Assembly: GCA_963575745.1 (NCBI GenBank)
Contig: CAUYUJ010000836.1
Location: forward strand, 529,799 to 593,798
Source: Prorocentrum cordatum
Taxonomy: Eukaryota; Sar; Dinophyceae; Prorocentrales; Prorocentraceae
Direction: 5' to 3'
Length of the DNA: 64,000 nucleotides
Both the position numbers and the translations under genes were made by a program. Of the stretch, positions 10,110 through 20,575 are shown one piece after another (position 1 is the stretch's first letter; the number at the start of each line of letters is the position of its first letter). The notes beneath the pieces are model-generated. The model saw only the letters and a program-made list of their open reading frames with translations, made no database searches and was not told where the DNA came from.

Positions 10110-11861
10110 CACCCCTTTCTCGGAGTACATTCCTCCTCTGGCTCCTCCCCCATCGCCCTTCTGCTCGCTCCTCCGCATCCTCTCTCCCCCCCTCCACTTC
10201 AGTCCCGCTCGCCCGTCCGAGGCCATGCCCCCCCCCCCCTGTTGCCGTCGCCAGTGGCACTCGATCCAGTGACGGTGTTGCCCCTCCCCCCCCGCAGACC
10301 GCCGAAGAGGCGATGGTGTGACGCAGTGTGTGATTTTCTCTGTTCTCGTGGACTGACAGCCACGCCGCTGAATTTCGCTGAATTGGTGTGAGTATGCTCG
10401 TGACGCGCCGGCATGGCGGAGATGGGAAGCTAAGTTTTGCAGGATGCAGCAGAGTAGCGCCACGGTGCTTTTCCACCCCTTCCCGTAGTGGGACAGGCTC
10501 GCATGATGCGGTGGTCCGTCTGTCTATCCCCCCTGGCAGACATCGCCGCGGAGGGGACGGAAGTGGAGTACAATGGAGACCCATGCCAAGAAGCACCCTG
10601 CTCGCCTCCAGGGTGCCCTGGGTTTCTTGGGTTTCGATGGCTTTGCCATGGAAAGCGTGACGTTCCCACGCCAAAAATCAATGGACGTCCTGGAGTCGCA
10701 GGGTTGGTTTTCTCGTGGAAGGTCCTTGTGGTCGGGCCCGCACTGCATATATTCTCTGTGCCTCCCGCTCCTTCTCGTTCTCCCCGCCCCGCCCTTCGTC
10801 CAGGGGGGCCGCTCGACCCGGGTCCGGCAGCGGGCGCGGGTCGCCGCGAAGCGAAATGCCCTTGCTCGGGGCAGCCCCGGGCCACGCGGACCGTGAGATT
10901 TGCCCTCCTCGCCTTCCTGCGCTGCACCCTTCTCCTCTGCCCCGCCCCCTCTCCCCCCGCCCCTCTCCCTCCCCGCCCTTTCCTCCCCCCCCCCCTCCCC
11001 TCTTTGCGCCCCTGCTTCTAGATACCGCGTGTTTCTGCCAGTAGCTAGTGAGTGCCGCACTAAGCTGACCGTCTCCTCGGCGAATCAGAGCGCAATCCAA
11101 AAATCCCCTCCCCTCTCTCCCCCCCCGAGGCCCCCGTCTCTCCCGCCCTGCTCCCCGCTCTCTCCTCTCCCTGGCCCCCCCGCCCCCCCTTCCTGCCCAC
11201 GTCCCCTCCGCGCTCCATTCTCCCCCTTCCTCGTCTTCCGCGCTGCCCCTGGGCTCCCAAGCGGGGGTCCAGCCGTCGTCGGCGCGCTCTTTCAGAGACC
11301 CCGCAGGCCTCTTCAGCGGTCCTGGCCCCTCTCCCTCTCCCGTTCCCGCCCTCCCCGTCCTCTCCATCCCCCTCCCCACGCATGGGCGAATCTCACTGCG
11401 CTGTGGCTGTGGCCTGGGTTGCCCTGGCGTGTGCAGTGGTCAATTCACGCGGCGGTGCGATCGTGCTCGGTGGTGCGTGCGGGAGAGAAAGGCTCCATCC
11501 AGCTGGATGTGGACAGAAGCGCTTGCGTTGCCTATGCCTCCTCTTCCCCCCTCCCTCTCCTCTTCCTCTCCTCCTCGTCTTCCCCCTTCTCTTCCCCCCT
11601 CCTCCTCCTCCTTCTCCCTCCCGCGCCAGCTTCGCCACTTGGCGAGAGTGGGAACGGCAAAGGTTCCGGGCCGTCCAATTTGTTTGTCTCGAACCACCGC
11701 CTACACGGGAGCAGGCGGCTTCTCGTTGTCTCCCCTTGCAGCCTTTTCTTTTTCGTTCAATACGCCCTCGCTCTGTATCTCTCTCACATTAATTTTCTTC
11801 GTCGTCCCTCAGTTTCCCCCTTCCTCTTTCGGTGCTGTTTGTTGCGCCGTTGTGGGCAAGC
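9451..11861. other. No supported gene; (CT)n tract and C/T-rich sequence
   Basis: Contains a (CT)n microsatellite at 10071-10104 and long pyrimidine-rich stretches (10110-10310, 10900-11380, 11535-11640). 9576-10391 is open for 271 codons, but its composition changes along its length and no domain is recognisable. I see no convincing exon. Confidence 0.45.
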
Positions 11862-12632
11862 ATGGCAGACAATGGCATGCGTGCCGGCGGACATATTGGG
11901 TCGACACCAATTAAGCAGAATAATAATAATAATAGTAGTAGTAATAATAATAATAAGGATGAGGAGGATGAAGGAATGGCTGTTTGACCTGCAAGGGGGT
12001 CGAATGACGAGATTGTAGTTGCGAGCGCTCCTCCACAATGGTTCCAGGATTTCAAAAAACGTTCATCGAATCAGCGCGAAGGCATCACGACCGACATCGA
12101 CAAGGCGAGGGTCGAAGCGCAGGACGCGAGGAGGGCAGCAAAGGAGGTACAGGAGAATATGGAGGACATGTAAATGGAGGTGGAGGGCATGCGGAACGAC
12201 CTTCAACAATTCTACCCGATTAAGGACCGCGTCTAAAATATGTTCAACAACAAGATGCGACACATCAAAGACAGCAAGCCTGGCGACGCTGGGGGCAACC
12301 TCCAGAACACAAAAGACACCGAGGACAGCAGCAAACCGGTGGTAACACTTGGGTTCAAGGAGCCACTACCTTCGGGAGAGTTGGATAACACGTTGAAAGG
12401 GATTTTGACACATATGCTGGAGGACATCAGCAGCGTACGCGTGAGCACCTTCAACACCCCTACCCAGATGGGCACGATCACCTTCCCAACCGTGCCTGCT
12501 GAAGTGAAACTCTACAGGAAGGTTCGCGACATCGGGAAGGCGCCATTCATGGAAGGAGTACTTTTCAAGAACAACCAGACGAGGGACGAGGATATTGACG
12601 ACAAGCGGTCGGGTATACAAAATGCCACTTAA
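11862..12632 (+). pseudogene. Retroelement ORF1-like pseudogene, 5' part
   Basis: One frame from ATG 11862 keeps protein-like composition for 257 codons but has three in-frame stops (TGA 11985, TAA 12171, TAA 12234) before the final TAA at 12630-12632. It starts with a short leader, an Asn/Ser run (AAT/AGT triplets at 11920-11955) and an acidic stretch. Next comes an amphipathic, probably coiled-coil segment rich in Ala/Glu/Arg (around 12060-12235), then a compact domain (12240-12632) with the motif VKLYRKVRD. This layout resembles ORF1 proteins of non-LTR elements, but the family is not identified. The gene is further interrupted by the copia element inserted at 12691; a later fragment resumes at 23648. 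Confidence 0.5.
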
Positions 12633-12685
12633 CACAAAAGCCCAATCACGAACGTGACAGTGTGAATATATTATGAGCGAAGCGT

Positions 12686-12690
12686 GTAGT
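12686..12690 (+). repeat. Target-site duplication GTAGT, left
   Basis: GTAGT immediately precedes the 5' LTR and recurs immediately after the 3' LTR at 23643-23647. A 5-bp duplication is normal for copia-type integration. Confidence 0.9.
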
Positions 12691-12872
12691 TGTGAAGAGT
12701 GCACTCCCCTGCCCCTCTGCCGCCCGTGCCACCGTGTGCGCATGAAGTGCATGCTTTTCATGTTCGTGGCATGCACGCTGCTCGCCGCTGTTTTGGCCCT
12801 AGTCCTAGGGCCCTGGGACTGCACCCGCAGTTGGACTGCCGCGCGGTCCGAGCTAAAACAACTGCACTGACA
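12691..12872 (+). repeat. 5' LTR of the copia element
   Basis: Starts TGTGAAGAGTGCACTCCCC and ends AACTGCACTGACA. Differs from the 3' LTR at about four bases. Promoter and polyadenylation signals are not evident. Confidence 0.93.
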
Positions 12873-12885
12873 TTGGCAGCGGAGC
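12873..12885 (+). promoter_or_regulatory. Primer-binding site for reverse transcription
   Basis: TTGGCAGCGGAGC directly abuts the LTR. It resembles the TGGTATCAGAGC-type site by which many copia elements pair with an internal fragment of initiator tRNA-Met. The older element at 47 kb has TTGGTAGCGGAGC in the same place. Confidence 0.75.
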
Positions 12886-13038
12886 TTGTAAGCTCCAGCG
12901 GACGCACTGCGTGCTCTGCTTCGGTGGCTGTGACCACCCGCGCGGGCCGCCACGGCTGCCAGCCAAGACGGCTCAGACGCGGAGGCTGCGTCCTCCGCCG
13001 GCGCAGGTCCCCCAGACCTGCACGCGGTCCTGCGCGTG

Positions 13039-16000
13039 ATGGCTGAGACCCAGAGGGGGCTCTTGGCCTTGCATCGGGATCGCGGCGGCGACAGCGGTCC
13101 CAGACGCACACGTCTACTGCTGTCGCAGGTGAAGCTCCCGGAGTTCGACGGTGCCGTCGGTGCCGTCGGTGCGAGTACCAAGAAGTACCGGGAGTGGCGC
13201 AAGGCAGTTGAGGTCATCCGCAATCTCAACCAGCTTTCTGACGTGGAACTGGGCCTGATCATCTACAGCCAGGTGACAGGTCGGGCCAAGGAACTCGTCG
13301 AGGTGCTTGACGCGTCGGACCTTCGACGCGAGGATACGCTCGAGACGATCTTCGCTATCTGCGATGACACCTTCGAGAAGATGGACCACGAGCGCCTGGG
13401 CCAGGTGCGCCAGGAGTGGGAGCGAGCACACCGTCGAGCAGGGCAGCCCATCATGGATTGGACGACGTACCTTCGGAAGAAGCGCATGGAGTTGCAGCTC
13501 GAGGACCCCACGTCAGCGATCTGCGATCGCGCGCTGGCGAGCAAGATGCTCCGTGGCGCTGGGCTGTCGCAAAAGGAGCGAGCGCAGGTGCTCTTCAATT
13601 GCGGCGGCATCTACGACTCGAAGCGGATGGAGGTCGTGCTGAAGGCAGCCTACTCGAAGGTGCACGACACCGAGAAGCGCTCGGTGCCCCCTCGCCGCTC
13701 GCCGTTTGTGGCGGCGCAGCGTGAGCACGGGCGCTCCTCCGGGAGCTCGGGCGGTCGTTATCCGCACCCTCCCATGGCTCGTAGGCCATGCGTGCTTCGA
13801 GGACGCCCTGGCCAGCATGTGCACGAGGTGGAGAATGGTGAAGACTACGATGAACACGACGGCGACCTGGAGGAGGCGCAGCATGACGAAGATGAAGCAG
13901 ATGACCAGGACGATGGAGACCCCGGAGCTGGCGAGGGGATCATCTTCGAGGACGGCGCCGAGGTCGAAGAGGAGCTGGCGTCGGACAACGACGGGCCTGA
14001 TGACGAAGAGTACGAGGCGACGGAGGATCTTCAAGAGGCGTTCTTGGCCGGTTGGAGGGCCAAGCAGAAGACGGCAGCACAGCGACAGAAGCGCGGGTTC
14101 GTTGCCCCTCGGCAGCGGGGCCCCAGGAAGATTAACGTTAGTGGCTCCTTCCAGGCTGGTCGCAAGCCGACGGACCAGCGCAGGGCTAACAGCCGGTGCG
14201 CTGACTGCGATCAGCCCGGCCACTGGCGCGGCGACCCGGAGTGCCCCGAGGCGAAGAGTGGCGAGCGCGAGCCGTGCAACAAGATCGGGCCTAAGAGTGG
14301 CCAGCCAGCGTCGCCCAACCAGCGGAGCTCTGTGAAGCCGCCGGCTCCAAGGCAGGTGCATGGGCCGGTCATCCACTGGGTTGGCATGGCAGGCGGTGCC
14401 GAGGAGCGTCGTGGCCGCGCCCCATGGCGCCGCGCTCCCCAGTCGGTGCCGGCTCAGAGGCGTCCGGTGGAGGGCCGAGCCGATGCTTCAGGGCGGATCG
14501 TCATGAATCCCAGACCCAAGAGCATGCCTGCGCCGAGTCTACGCCGGGGCGCCGACGATGGCCCCGGGCCCGCACAGGGCAGTGATGAACGCGCGCGCGC
14601 CCATGCCAGGCGCGGGGAGGATCAGGAGGACGAGGGCGCATGCGTGCGTTGCCATCGCATTCTGGCCAACGCCCACCCAAAGGGGCACAGCGTGGAGTTG
14701 GAGTTCCCTGACGTTGCCACGGTCCATCACATCGTGGAGCGCGTGGCGAACAAGAAGCCCATTTTCTTCAAGCAGGGCCGTTTCGAGGCTCTCGACTTCG
14801 TCCAGGGTCGGCTCACGCGTCTGCAGCGGACCACGTCGAAGCCTTGTGCGGCGGCTGAGGTGGATCTCGACGAGATCGCGGCAACTATGTTCAAGATCGT
14901 GATGGGCGGCAATCGCGATACCAAGCCCCGCGGCGATCGGCGCGGTGAAGGCGGGAATCGTGACGCCAAGCGTCGTGAAGACCATCATCGAGATCGTCGC
15001 GACGACCGCCGCCGCGATCGGGGAGCTGTTCTCCGTGAGCATCGCGCCCCTCCTCCGCCCGAGGCGGAGGCCTCCTCGCGTTCGAGGTCGCGGAGTACAC
15101 CGGAAGGCCGCGGCGAGAAGGAAGAGAAGCGGAGTGCACCGGAAGGCCGCGGTGAGAAGGAAGAGAAGGAAGTTAAGAAAGAGAAGAAGAAGAAGGCGAG
15201 GAGCAGTAAAGAAGAGAAGAAAGAGAGAAATAAGGCAAGAAGCAGCAAGGAAGTGAAGAAGGAGGCTGAGGTGAAGACGGGGGATGAGGCCAGCGAGGAG
15301 GATGAGGCCAGCGAGGATGATAACGATCAGCGGCGTGAGGATAAGGAGCTGCCGTTCACGCCGGAGGAGATGGATGAGATCTTCTGCAGCTGGCATCCGC
15401 GTCAGGACATCTCTAGGGATTACCTGGCGCCGCCGGCAACCATCCACTTCATCGCGAAGAACGACCGCATCGTGCGCCTCAGCCTCTACACGCGCCGCTG
15501 CGAGAAGCCGGACTTCTCTCCAGCCAGTGGCCCCGTGAGGGCCTATCCTGCATTCGTGGTGGATACCGCAGCGGCGGCGTCGGCGAAGGGGGCATCGAAG
15601 ACTAAAGGATCAAATGCTCCGGGGGGAACTCCCAGGAACACCCCAGACGGAGCTGTGCCAGGACTAACGTCTGCCGCTCCGACTGGGGAGGCCGCCGCCG
15701 CCCCTAAGGACGAGGACTGGGTCATGGCAGGGGCCTCCGAGGACGCGAGGAAGAGCGAGGAGAAGAAACGATTGGAGGTCTCGCAGCGTGACAAAGCTGA
15801 GTTGCTGGACCGCCTCGCGCTGATAGAGAAACAGGAGTCGGAGATGCATGCCCGATTGAACCCGGGCGAGGTCTACGACGGCCTGCAGAAGCGACGTGAG
15901 CAGGCACCTCTGCCAGAGCGTGTCTTGCCTACATCTCCTGAGCAGCAGGGGGTCGGAAGCGTGTGGAAGAACATGGGGGGAGTTCGACGACGTGCTCACC

Positions 16001-19000
16001 TTCCAGCGCCTCCAGGAGCCGCGAGCTCAGGTGCGCCTGCCGCTGCGACGGCATCTCCAGCCGCATCTGGGGCCCCGCGCGTAGTCACTACCTCTGGAAG
16101 GAGCTACGTCATGAGTGCCGGTGCCACGCAGAGCGACCTGGAGAAGCAGCAGATGCACCGGGCCATGTACGACTCGCAGTTCGACGGCGAGAGGCTGGTC
16201 CCAGGTCCGAAGGCGAAGTTCGACCCAGGGCTCATGCAGCAGCAGGCTGCGTGTTTTCATCCGGCGGACGAGCTGAAGTGGCAGTCGAACGGCGCCGTGA
16301 TCTTCGCGAAGTGCAAGAAGTGTTCGTTGAAGTCGGTGATCCATTACACGCTGGAGAAGCCCAAGGCGGACGAGGAGGACTCACTGCAGCGCGCGGACCC
16401 TGGAGCAGCAAAGGGCGCGGACCCCTGGGCAGCAAAGGGCGCGGACCCTTGGGCAGCAGAAGGGGGATCTGCGGCCCGCATGGTCACTGCCCGAGAGGAG
16501 TGCCCCCGCAAGGTGGTAGACGAGCAGTCCGTCATGCTTGTTGTCTTGCCCGCGGGGCTGGCTATGATTGACACGGGCTGCAAGCGAGCTGTCGGTGGAC
16601 GTCCGTGGCACGTCGAGCTGCAGAAGACTTTGGATGCCATGGGCGTGCCGTACCACAGCATCAACCAGCGCGAGTACTTCAAGTTCGGCCCAGGCGCGCC
16701 GCTCTTGTCAGAGCGTGCGTGGTGCTACACAGTTGGTATCAATGGTACGCAGGGCGAGGTTGTGATCTCCGAGGTCGATGCCGAGGTGCCAGGTCCCATC
16801 GGTCCTGATGAGATGGCAGAGTGGGACGCAGCAATCAGCTTCAGGAGCGGTACTTTCACGGCGAACGGTGTGACCAAGCCGTTGGTCCCGGCTGCGTCCG
16901 GGCATCCGCGCGCGTCATTGCTGGATTTCCCGGCACCGGTCGCGAGTGCCTTCCCCGTCGGACAGTCGGAGGAGCAGGACGAGCTCGCCGACGAGATGTT
17001 CAGCGGAACTGCGAGCCACGAGGAGAAGGATGAGCGCAGCGTCGCTGAGACCGTCGAGGAGGAGGACACGCACGATTCTGATAGCAACGACGGCCAGGAC
17101 GCAGGCGATTCAGAGCTGAGTACATCCCACTATCACACCAGCGACCCAGAGTCCGCGGAGACGGCATCGAGTGACGAGGAGGTTTTCATGGAGAACGCGG
17201 ACAACGAGGTTTTCATGACGAAAGGTGCTCGCAGGCACGTCCGGAGCAACCTGAAGGAGCTGGAGGTTCTGATGACCGAGGAAATGGCGAACAGGAAGCT
17301 TCGGGCTGATCGGCAGGAGCAGGGCGCCCTCAAGCACTACCAGGAGGAACGTGTACTACCCTTTCAGAGGGAGACCCGGCGGCGACCGGGGCCCTGGAGG
17401 ATCGTGGAGATCTTCGCATGGGCTTGCCAACTCACGATCCTGGCGGCGAACATGGGATGGGGCGCCCACCAGCCCATCACAGCGCCAGAGTTTGACCTCC
17501 TGACGATCCAGGGCAAGAACGAGGCACGGGCGTACCTGGTTGCAGTTGATCCAGACTTCATGGCTTTGTCCCCGCCTCCTACAGCATGGAGTCGGCTGCA
17601 GAGTGTCGACCAGCGAAGGCCAATGCGAGTGCGCCGGCAACGCCGAGAGCGGACCGAGTACCGAATGTTGCTCTCGTTCACGGACGAGGTGACGCAGTGG
17701 CAAGCTGCAAGGGGACGCGCAGCCATGGTAATGGACCACGCGCAATCGACAATCTGGAGCCGGCCACCTGTGAGTGCAACGAAGTCGAACCCAGCATTCG
17801 AGGACGCGATCTGCCTCCAGGACGCCACGAGGGCGTTGGCGAACCCTGGGGTTTGCACGGCCGCGCGCGGGAGCTGCGCAGAGGAGTTCGCCACGGCTGT
17901 GATGATCGGCGCCACGGATCATTTGGCTCGGCAGTTCGAGAACTCGAGTTTTCTTGCGGCGCAACTCCCGGGCCCCACGGAGGAGCCCAGGAGTTATGGA
18001 CCCGAGCCCGCGGAGCATGGTCCTGGAGAGGTTCCCAGAGACGTTTCGGAGAGACCTGAGTGGGGCAAAACACCGCAGGAGATTCGAGCCGAGATTCGCG
18101 AGGCATTGCAGAAGACGGTGAAGGAGGAGTCCATGCAGCACCCTGCGGAGGAGGAGGAGGTTGCAGTCTCCTGGTCAGAGATGGAGCTTCCGGAGGTGGT
18201 GCGGCAGGACATCATGACGAAGATTCCTCGGAGTACGCGACGTGCTGTGCGGAAGGCCCATCGCGGTCTTGGACACCCAAGCCGACCGACGTTCATCAAG
18301 ATGCTGCGTCTCGGCGGTGCAACGCCCAACGCGTTGGCATACGCGAAGCATTGGCAGTGTCCGACTTGTGCTGAGTCGGAGGCGCCGCCCCGTCCAGTGC
18401 AAGGGGCGGCGGACGTGCGACCATTCGGCTTCAATGTGACGGTTGTGATCGACGTGAAGTACCTGCGGGACGCGGCCAAGGAGCAGCTGGTGGTCCTTAG
18501 CATGGTGGACGCTGGTACGGGATGGCACTGCGCATGCCTTCTCAAGGATAGGACAGCTAAGCACGTAGCGCGCCAGATCATGAACGAGTGGTTCAAGCAT
18601 TACGGCGTGCCAGAGAAGATCGTGATCGACCAGGGCGGCGAGTTCGAGGGCTACTTCAACGCGCTGATGGAGCAGTTCGGCATTAATACGCAGACGACGG
18701 GAGCTCATGCAGCATGGCAGCATGGCCTGGCAGAGCGCCACGGAGGATTGCTCGGCACTATATGGGGCAAGGTGGTGCACGAGTTCCGCGTCCAGGGCAA
18801 GTCGATGTCTACTGTGGCCCTGGCTGCCACCATCAATGCGAAGAATTTGACGATCAGCCGCAATGGATTGACCCCGGAGCAGGCTGTCTTCGGGCGGATC
18901 TTGAATTTTACGGAGGTGACTAACAGGGACGACGATGAGGTTCTCATGTCGGTTCTCGGCGCTAAGGGCATAGCTTGGCGTTCGTCTCAAATCCGCACCG

Positions 19001-19707
19001 CAGCCAAGATGATACTGCTGGATCGCGACGCGACGGACAAGGTGCGGAGGGCGCTGCTGCGACAGGCGCCGACGGTCGTCGGCGATCTGTGCCCAGGATC
19101 GAGGGTGCATTTCTGGGCACCGAATCCGTTCAAGGGACGTCGTCGGCAAGATCCTGAAAGATGGCGGGGTCCTGCGACTGTGATCGTGAAGGAATCCAAC
19201 AGCCGGTATTACGTATCATGGCGTGGTCACGTGCTACTTGTTGCTCGTGAGCAGCTCCGGCACGCCTCCTCCCAGGAGGCCGCGGCTGCGGAGTCCATCC
19301 AGACGGGCGCGCGGCTGACACAGCAGCGAGATAATCGCGCCTACCACGACATCGTGGACGTAACGCCCAAGGTGAAGGTTCAGAAGGTGAGAAAGAGCGT
19401 GTTCTACCGCTGCTGGCGGAAAACCGGGGGGGGTCACTACCGGTTCGAACCCCTCCCCCCCCCCCCCCCCCCTCCGGAAAACGGGGGGGGTCACTACCGG
19501 TTCGAACCCCTCCCCCCCCCCCCCCCCCTGCTCATCATGAAAAAGGGGGGGGGGTCACTGCGGTTCGAAACCCTCCACCCCCCCCCCCCCCCTCCGGATC
19601 CGGAAAACCGGGGGGGGTCACTACCGGTTCACACCCCCTCCCCCCCCTCGAAAACCGAGTGGGGGTGCGGACAGTGGTGGGGACGGTGTTGGTGGGGACA
19701 GTGGTGA
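13039..19707 (+). CDS. Copia gag-protease-integrase polyprotein, first part of pol
   Basis: The first ATG is 13039. Residues 30-220 are gag-like, with a charged helical core and a Trp-rich EWERAH region. A CCHC zinc knuckle (CADC, GH, then C after six residues) starts at residue 387. Residues 640-760 are a Lys/Glu-rich linker. The aspartic protease signature IDTG has its Asp at residue 1178, so the catalytic triad is intact. Integrase follows: HHCC zinc finger (HRGLGH at 1741, CPTC near 1776), then D1805, D1864 and E1899, a DD35E triad with all three acids present. The integrase-linked C-terminal region continues to about 19415. The remaining codons to the stop at 19707 read into the inserted foldback repeat (Pro/Gly-rich) and are not native. 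RT and RNase H lie beyond the insertion. Confidence 0.9.
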   Translation: MAETQRGLLALHRDRGGDSGPRRTRLLLSQVKLPEFDGAVGAVGASTKKYREWRKAVEVIRNLNQLSDVELGLIIYSQVTGRAKELVEVLDASDLRREDTLETIFAICDDTFEKMDHERLGQVRQEWERAHRRAGQPIMDWTTYLRKKRMELQLEDPTSAICDRALASKMLRGAGLSQKERAQVLFNCGGIYDSKRMEVVLKAAYSKVHDTEKRSVPPRRSPFVAAQREHGRSSGSSGGRYPHPPMARRPCVLRGRPGQHVHEVENGEDYDEHDGDLEEAQHDEDEADDQDDGDPGAGEGIIFEDGAEVEEELASDNDGPDDEEYEATEDLQEAFLAGWRAKQKTAAQRQKRGFVAPRQRGPRKINVSGSFQAGRKPTDQRRANSRCADCDQPGHWRGDPECPEAKSGEREPCNKIGPKSGQPASPNQRSSVKPPAPRQVHGPVIHWVGMAGGAEERRGRAPWRRAPQSVPAQRRPVEGRADASGRIVMNPRPKSMPAPSLRRGADDGPGPAQGSDERARAHARRGEDQEDEGACVRCHRILANAHPKGHSVELEFPDVATVHHIVERVANKKPIFFKQGRFEALDFVQGRLTRLQRTTSKPCAAAEVDLDEIAATMFKIVMGGNRDTKPRGDRRGEGGNRDAKRREDHHRDRRDDRRRDRGAVLREHRAPPPPEAEASSRSRSRSTPEGRGEKEEKRSAPEGRGEKEEKEVKKEKKKKARSSKEEKKERNKARSSKEVKKEAEVKTGDEASEEDEASEDDNDQRREDKELPFTPEEMDEIFCSWHPRQDISRDYLAPPATIHFIAKNDRIVRLSLYTRRCEKPDFSPASGPVRAYPAFVVDTAAAASAKGASKTKGSNAPGGTPRNTPDGAVPGLTSAAPTGEAAAAPKDEDWVMAGASEDARKSEEKKRLEVSQRDKAELLDRLALIEKQESEMHARLNPGEVYDGLQKRREQAPLPERVLPTSPEQQGVGSVWKNMGGVRRRAHLPAPPGAASSGAPAAATASPAASGAPRVVTTSGRSYVMSAGATQSDLEKQQMHRAMYDSQFDGERLVPGPKAKFDPGLMQQQAACFHPADELKWQSNGAVIFAKCKKCSLKSVIHYTLEKPKADEEDSLQRADPGAAKGADPWAAKGADPWAAEGGSAARMVTAREECPRKVVDEQSVMLVVLPAGLAMIDTGCKRAVGGRPWHVELQKTLDAMGVPYHSINQREYFKFGPGAPLLSERAWCYTVGINGTQGEVVISEVDAEVPGPIGPDEMAEWDAAISFRSGTFTANGVTKPLVPAASGHPRASLLDFPAPVASAFPVGQSEEQDELADEMFSGTASHEEKDERSVAETVEEEDTHDSDSNDGQDAGDSELSTSHYHTSDPESAETASSDEEVFMENADNEVFMTKGARRHVRSNLKELEVLMTEEMANRKLRADRQEQGALKHYQEERVLPFQRETRRRPGPWRIVEIFAWACQLTILAANMGWGAHQPITAPEFDLLTIQGKNEARAYLVAVDPDFMALSPPPTAWSRLQSVDQRRPMRVRRQRRERTEYRMLLSFTDEVTQWQAARGRAAMVMDHAQSTIWSRPPVSATKSNPAFEDAICLQDATRALANPGVCTAARGSCAEEFATAVMIGATDHLARQFENSSFLAAQLPGPTEEPRSYGPEPAEHGPGEVPRDVSERPEWGKTPQEIRAEIREALQKTVKEESMQHPAEEEEVAVSWSEMELPEVVRQDIMTKIPRSTRRAVRKAHRGLGHPSRPTFIKMLRLGGATPNALAYAKHWQCPTCAESEAPPRPVQGAADVRPFGFNVTVVIDVKYLRDAAKEQLVVLSMVDAGTGWHCACLLKDRTAKHVARQIMNEWFKHYGVPEKIVIDQGGEFEGYFNALMEQFGINTQTTGAHAAWQHGLAERHGGLLGTIWGKVVHEFRVQGKSMSTVALAATINAKNLTISRNGLTPEQAVFGRILNFTEVTNRDDDEVLMSVLGAKGIAWRSSQIRTAAKMILLDRDATDKVRRALLRQAPTVVGDLCPGSRVHFWAPNPFKGRRRQDPERWRGPATVIVKESNSRYYVSWRGHVLLVAREQLRHASSQEAAAAESIQTGARLTQQRDNRAYHDIVDVTPKVKVQKVRKSVFYRCWRKTGGGHYRFEPLPPPPPPPENGGGHYRFEPLPPPPPLLIMKKGGGSLRFETLHPPPPPPDPENRGGSLPVHTPSPPSKTEWGCGQWWGRCWWGQW

Positions 19708-20575
19708 GGGGACAGCGGGACAGTGGTGGGGACAGTGGGACAGTGGGACAGTGGTGGGGACGGTAGTGGTGGGGACAGTGGTGGGGACAATGGTGGGAAC
19801 AGGGGGGGACAGTGGACAGTGGTGGTGACGGTGGTGGTGGGGACAGTGGTGTGGGGACAATGGGAATGAGGTGGAAACAGTGGGACAGTGGAGGGTACAA
19901 TGGTGGTGGGGACAGTGGTGAAGGCGGTGGCGAGGACGGCGGTGGGACAATGGGACAGAGGTACAGTGGGGACAGTGGTGGGGACAGTGGGGACAGTGGT
20001 GGGAACAGTGGGACAGCTCAGTGGGACAGCGGAGGAGTCAGTGGGACAGTGGGGACAGTGGGGATAGTCGGGCAGTGGTTGGGGCCGTGGAGACAGTGGG
20101 GAGAGTGGAACCGTGGTGGGAACAGTTCTGGGGACAGCGGGGACAGTGCGACAGTGGTGGGGCCACTGGTGGGGACAGTAGGGGCGGTGGTGGAACCAGT
20201 GGGGACAGCGGTGGTGAGGACAGTGGTGCTGGGAACACCAGTGGGGGATGTGATGCGGACGGTGGTGGGGACCGGGAGTCGTTTGCTGGCGGTGAGTAGG
20301 GGGGGGGGGGGGGGGGGGGGGGGGGGGTCGAACCGGTAGTGACCCCCCCCGGTTTTCCGGATCCGGAAAGGGGGGGGGGGGGGGGGGGGGGAGGGTTCGA
20401 ACCGGTAGTGACCCCCCCGGTTTTCGAGCGGGAGGGGGGGGGGGGGGGAGGGGTAGGGGAGGGGCGGGTTTTGCGGGGGAGAGGGGGGAGGGGGGGGGGG
20501 GGGGAGGGGTTCCAGCAGGGGGGGGGGGATTTTCGGAGGGGGGGGGGGGGGCGACCCCCGGGTTCCGGAGGAAAA
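19416..20575. mobile_element. Foldback element inserted in the copia pol frame
   Basis: The left arm has four modules, each GGGGGGTCACTACCGGTTCG followed by AACCC and a C-run (near 19425, 19485, 19553, 19613). The right arm has the inverted complement (near 20328 and 20395, then a longer G-run zone to 20575). Both arms also share CCGGATCCGGAAA. The loop (19650-20300) is a minisatellite of GGGACAGTGGTGG-like units. Coding sequence of the copia polyprotein flanks it on both sides, so it inserted after the retrotransposon or was acquired by its lineage. No transposase is encoded. G-runs of 20-30 bases could form G-quadruplexes and may be assembly-sensitive. Confidence 0.8.
19650..20300 (+). repeat. 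GGGACAGTGGTGG minisatellite
   Basis: About 45 imperfect 9-15-bp units of GGGACAGTGG or GGGGACAGTGGTGG form the loop of the foldback element. The frames here are Gly/Asp or Pro/Ser repeats without meaning. Confidence 0.9.

Noticed and set aside
10573-10896. 107-codon frame starting METHAKKHPA
   Set aside because: Contains R-like GGTTTCTTGGGTTTCG sequence and turns into C/T-rich translation; no support.
19433-19460. tRNA gene suggested by GGTTCGAACCCC
   Set aside because: The motif recurs in every module of the foldback arms and lacks the rest of a tRNA. A polymerase III link remains only a hypothesis.
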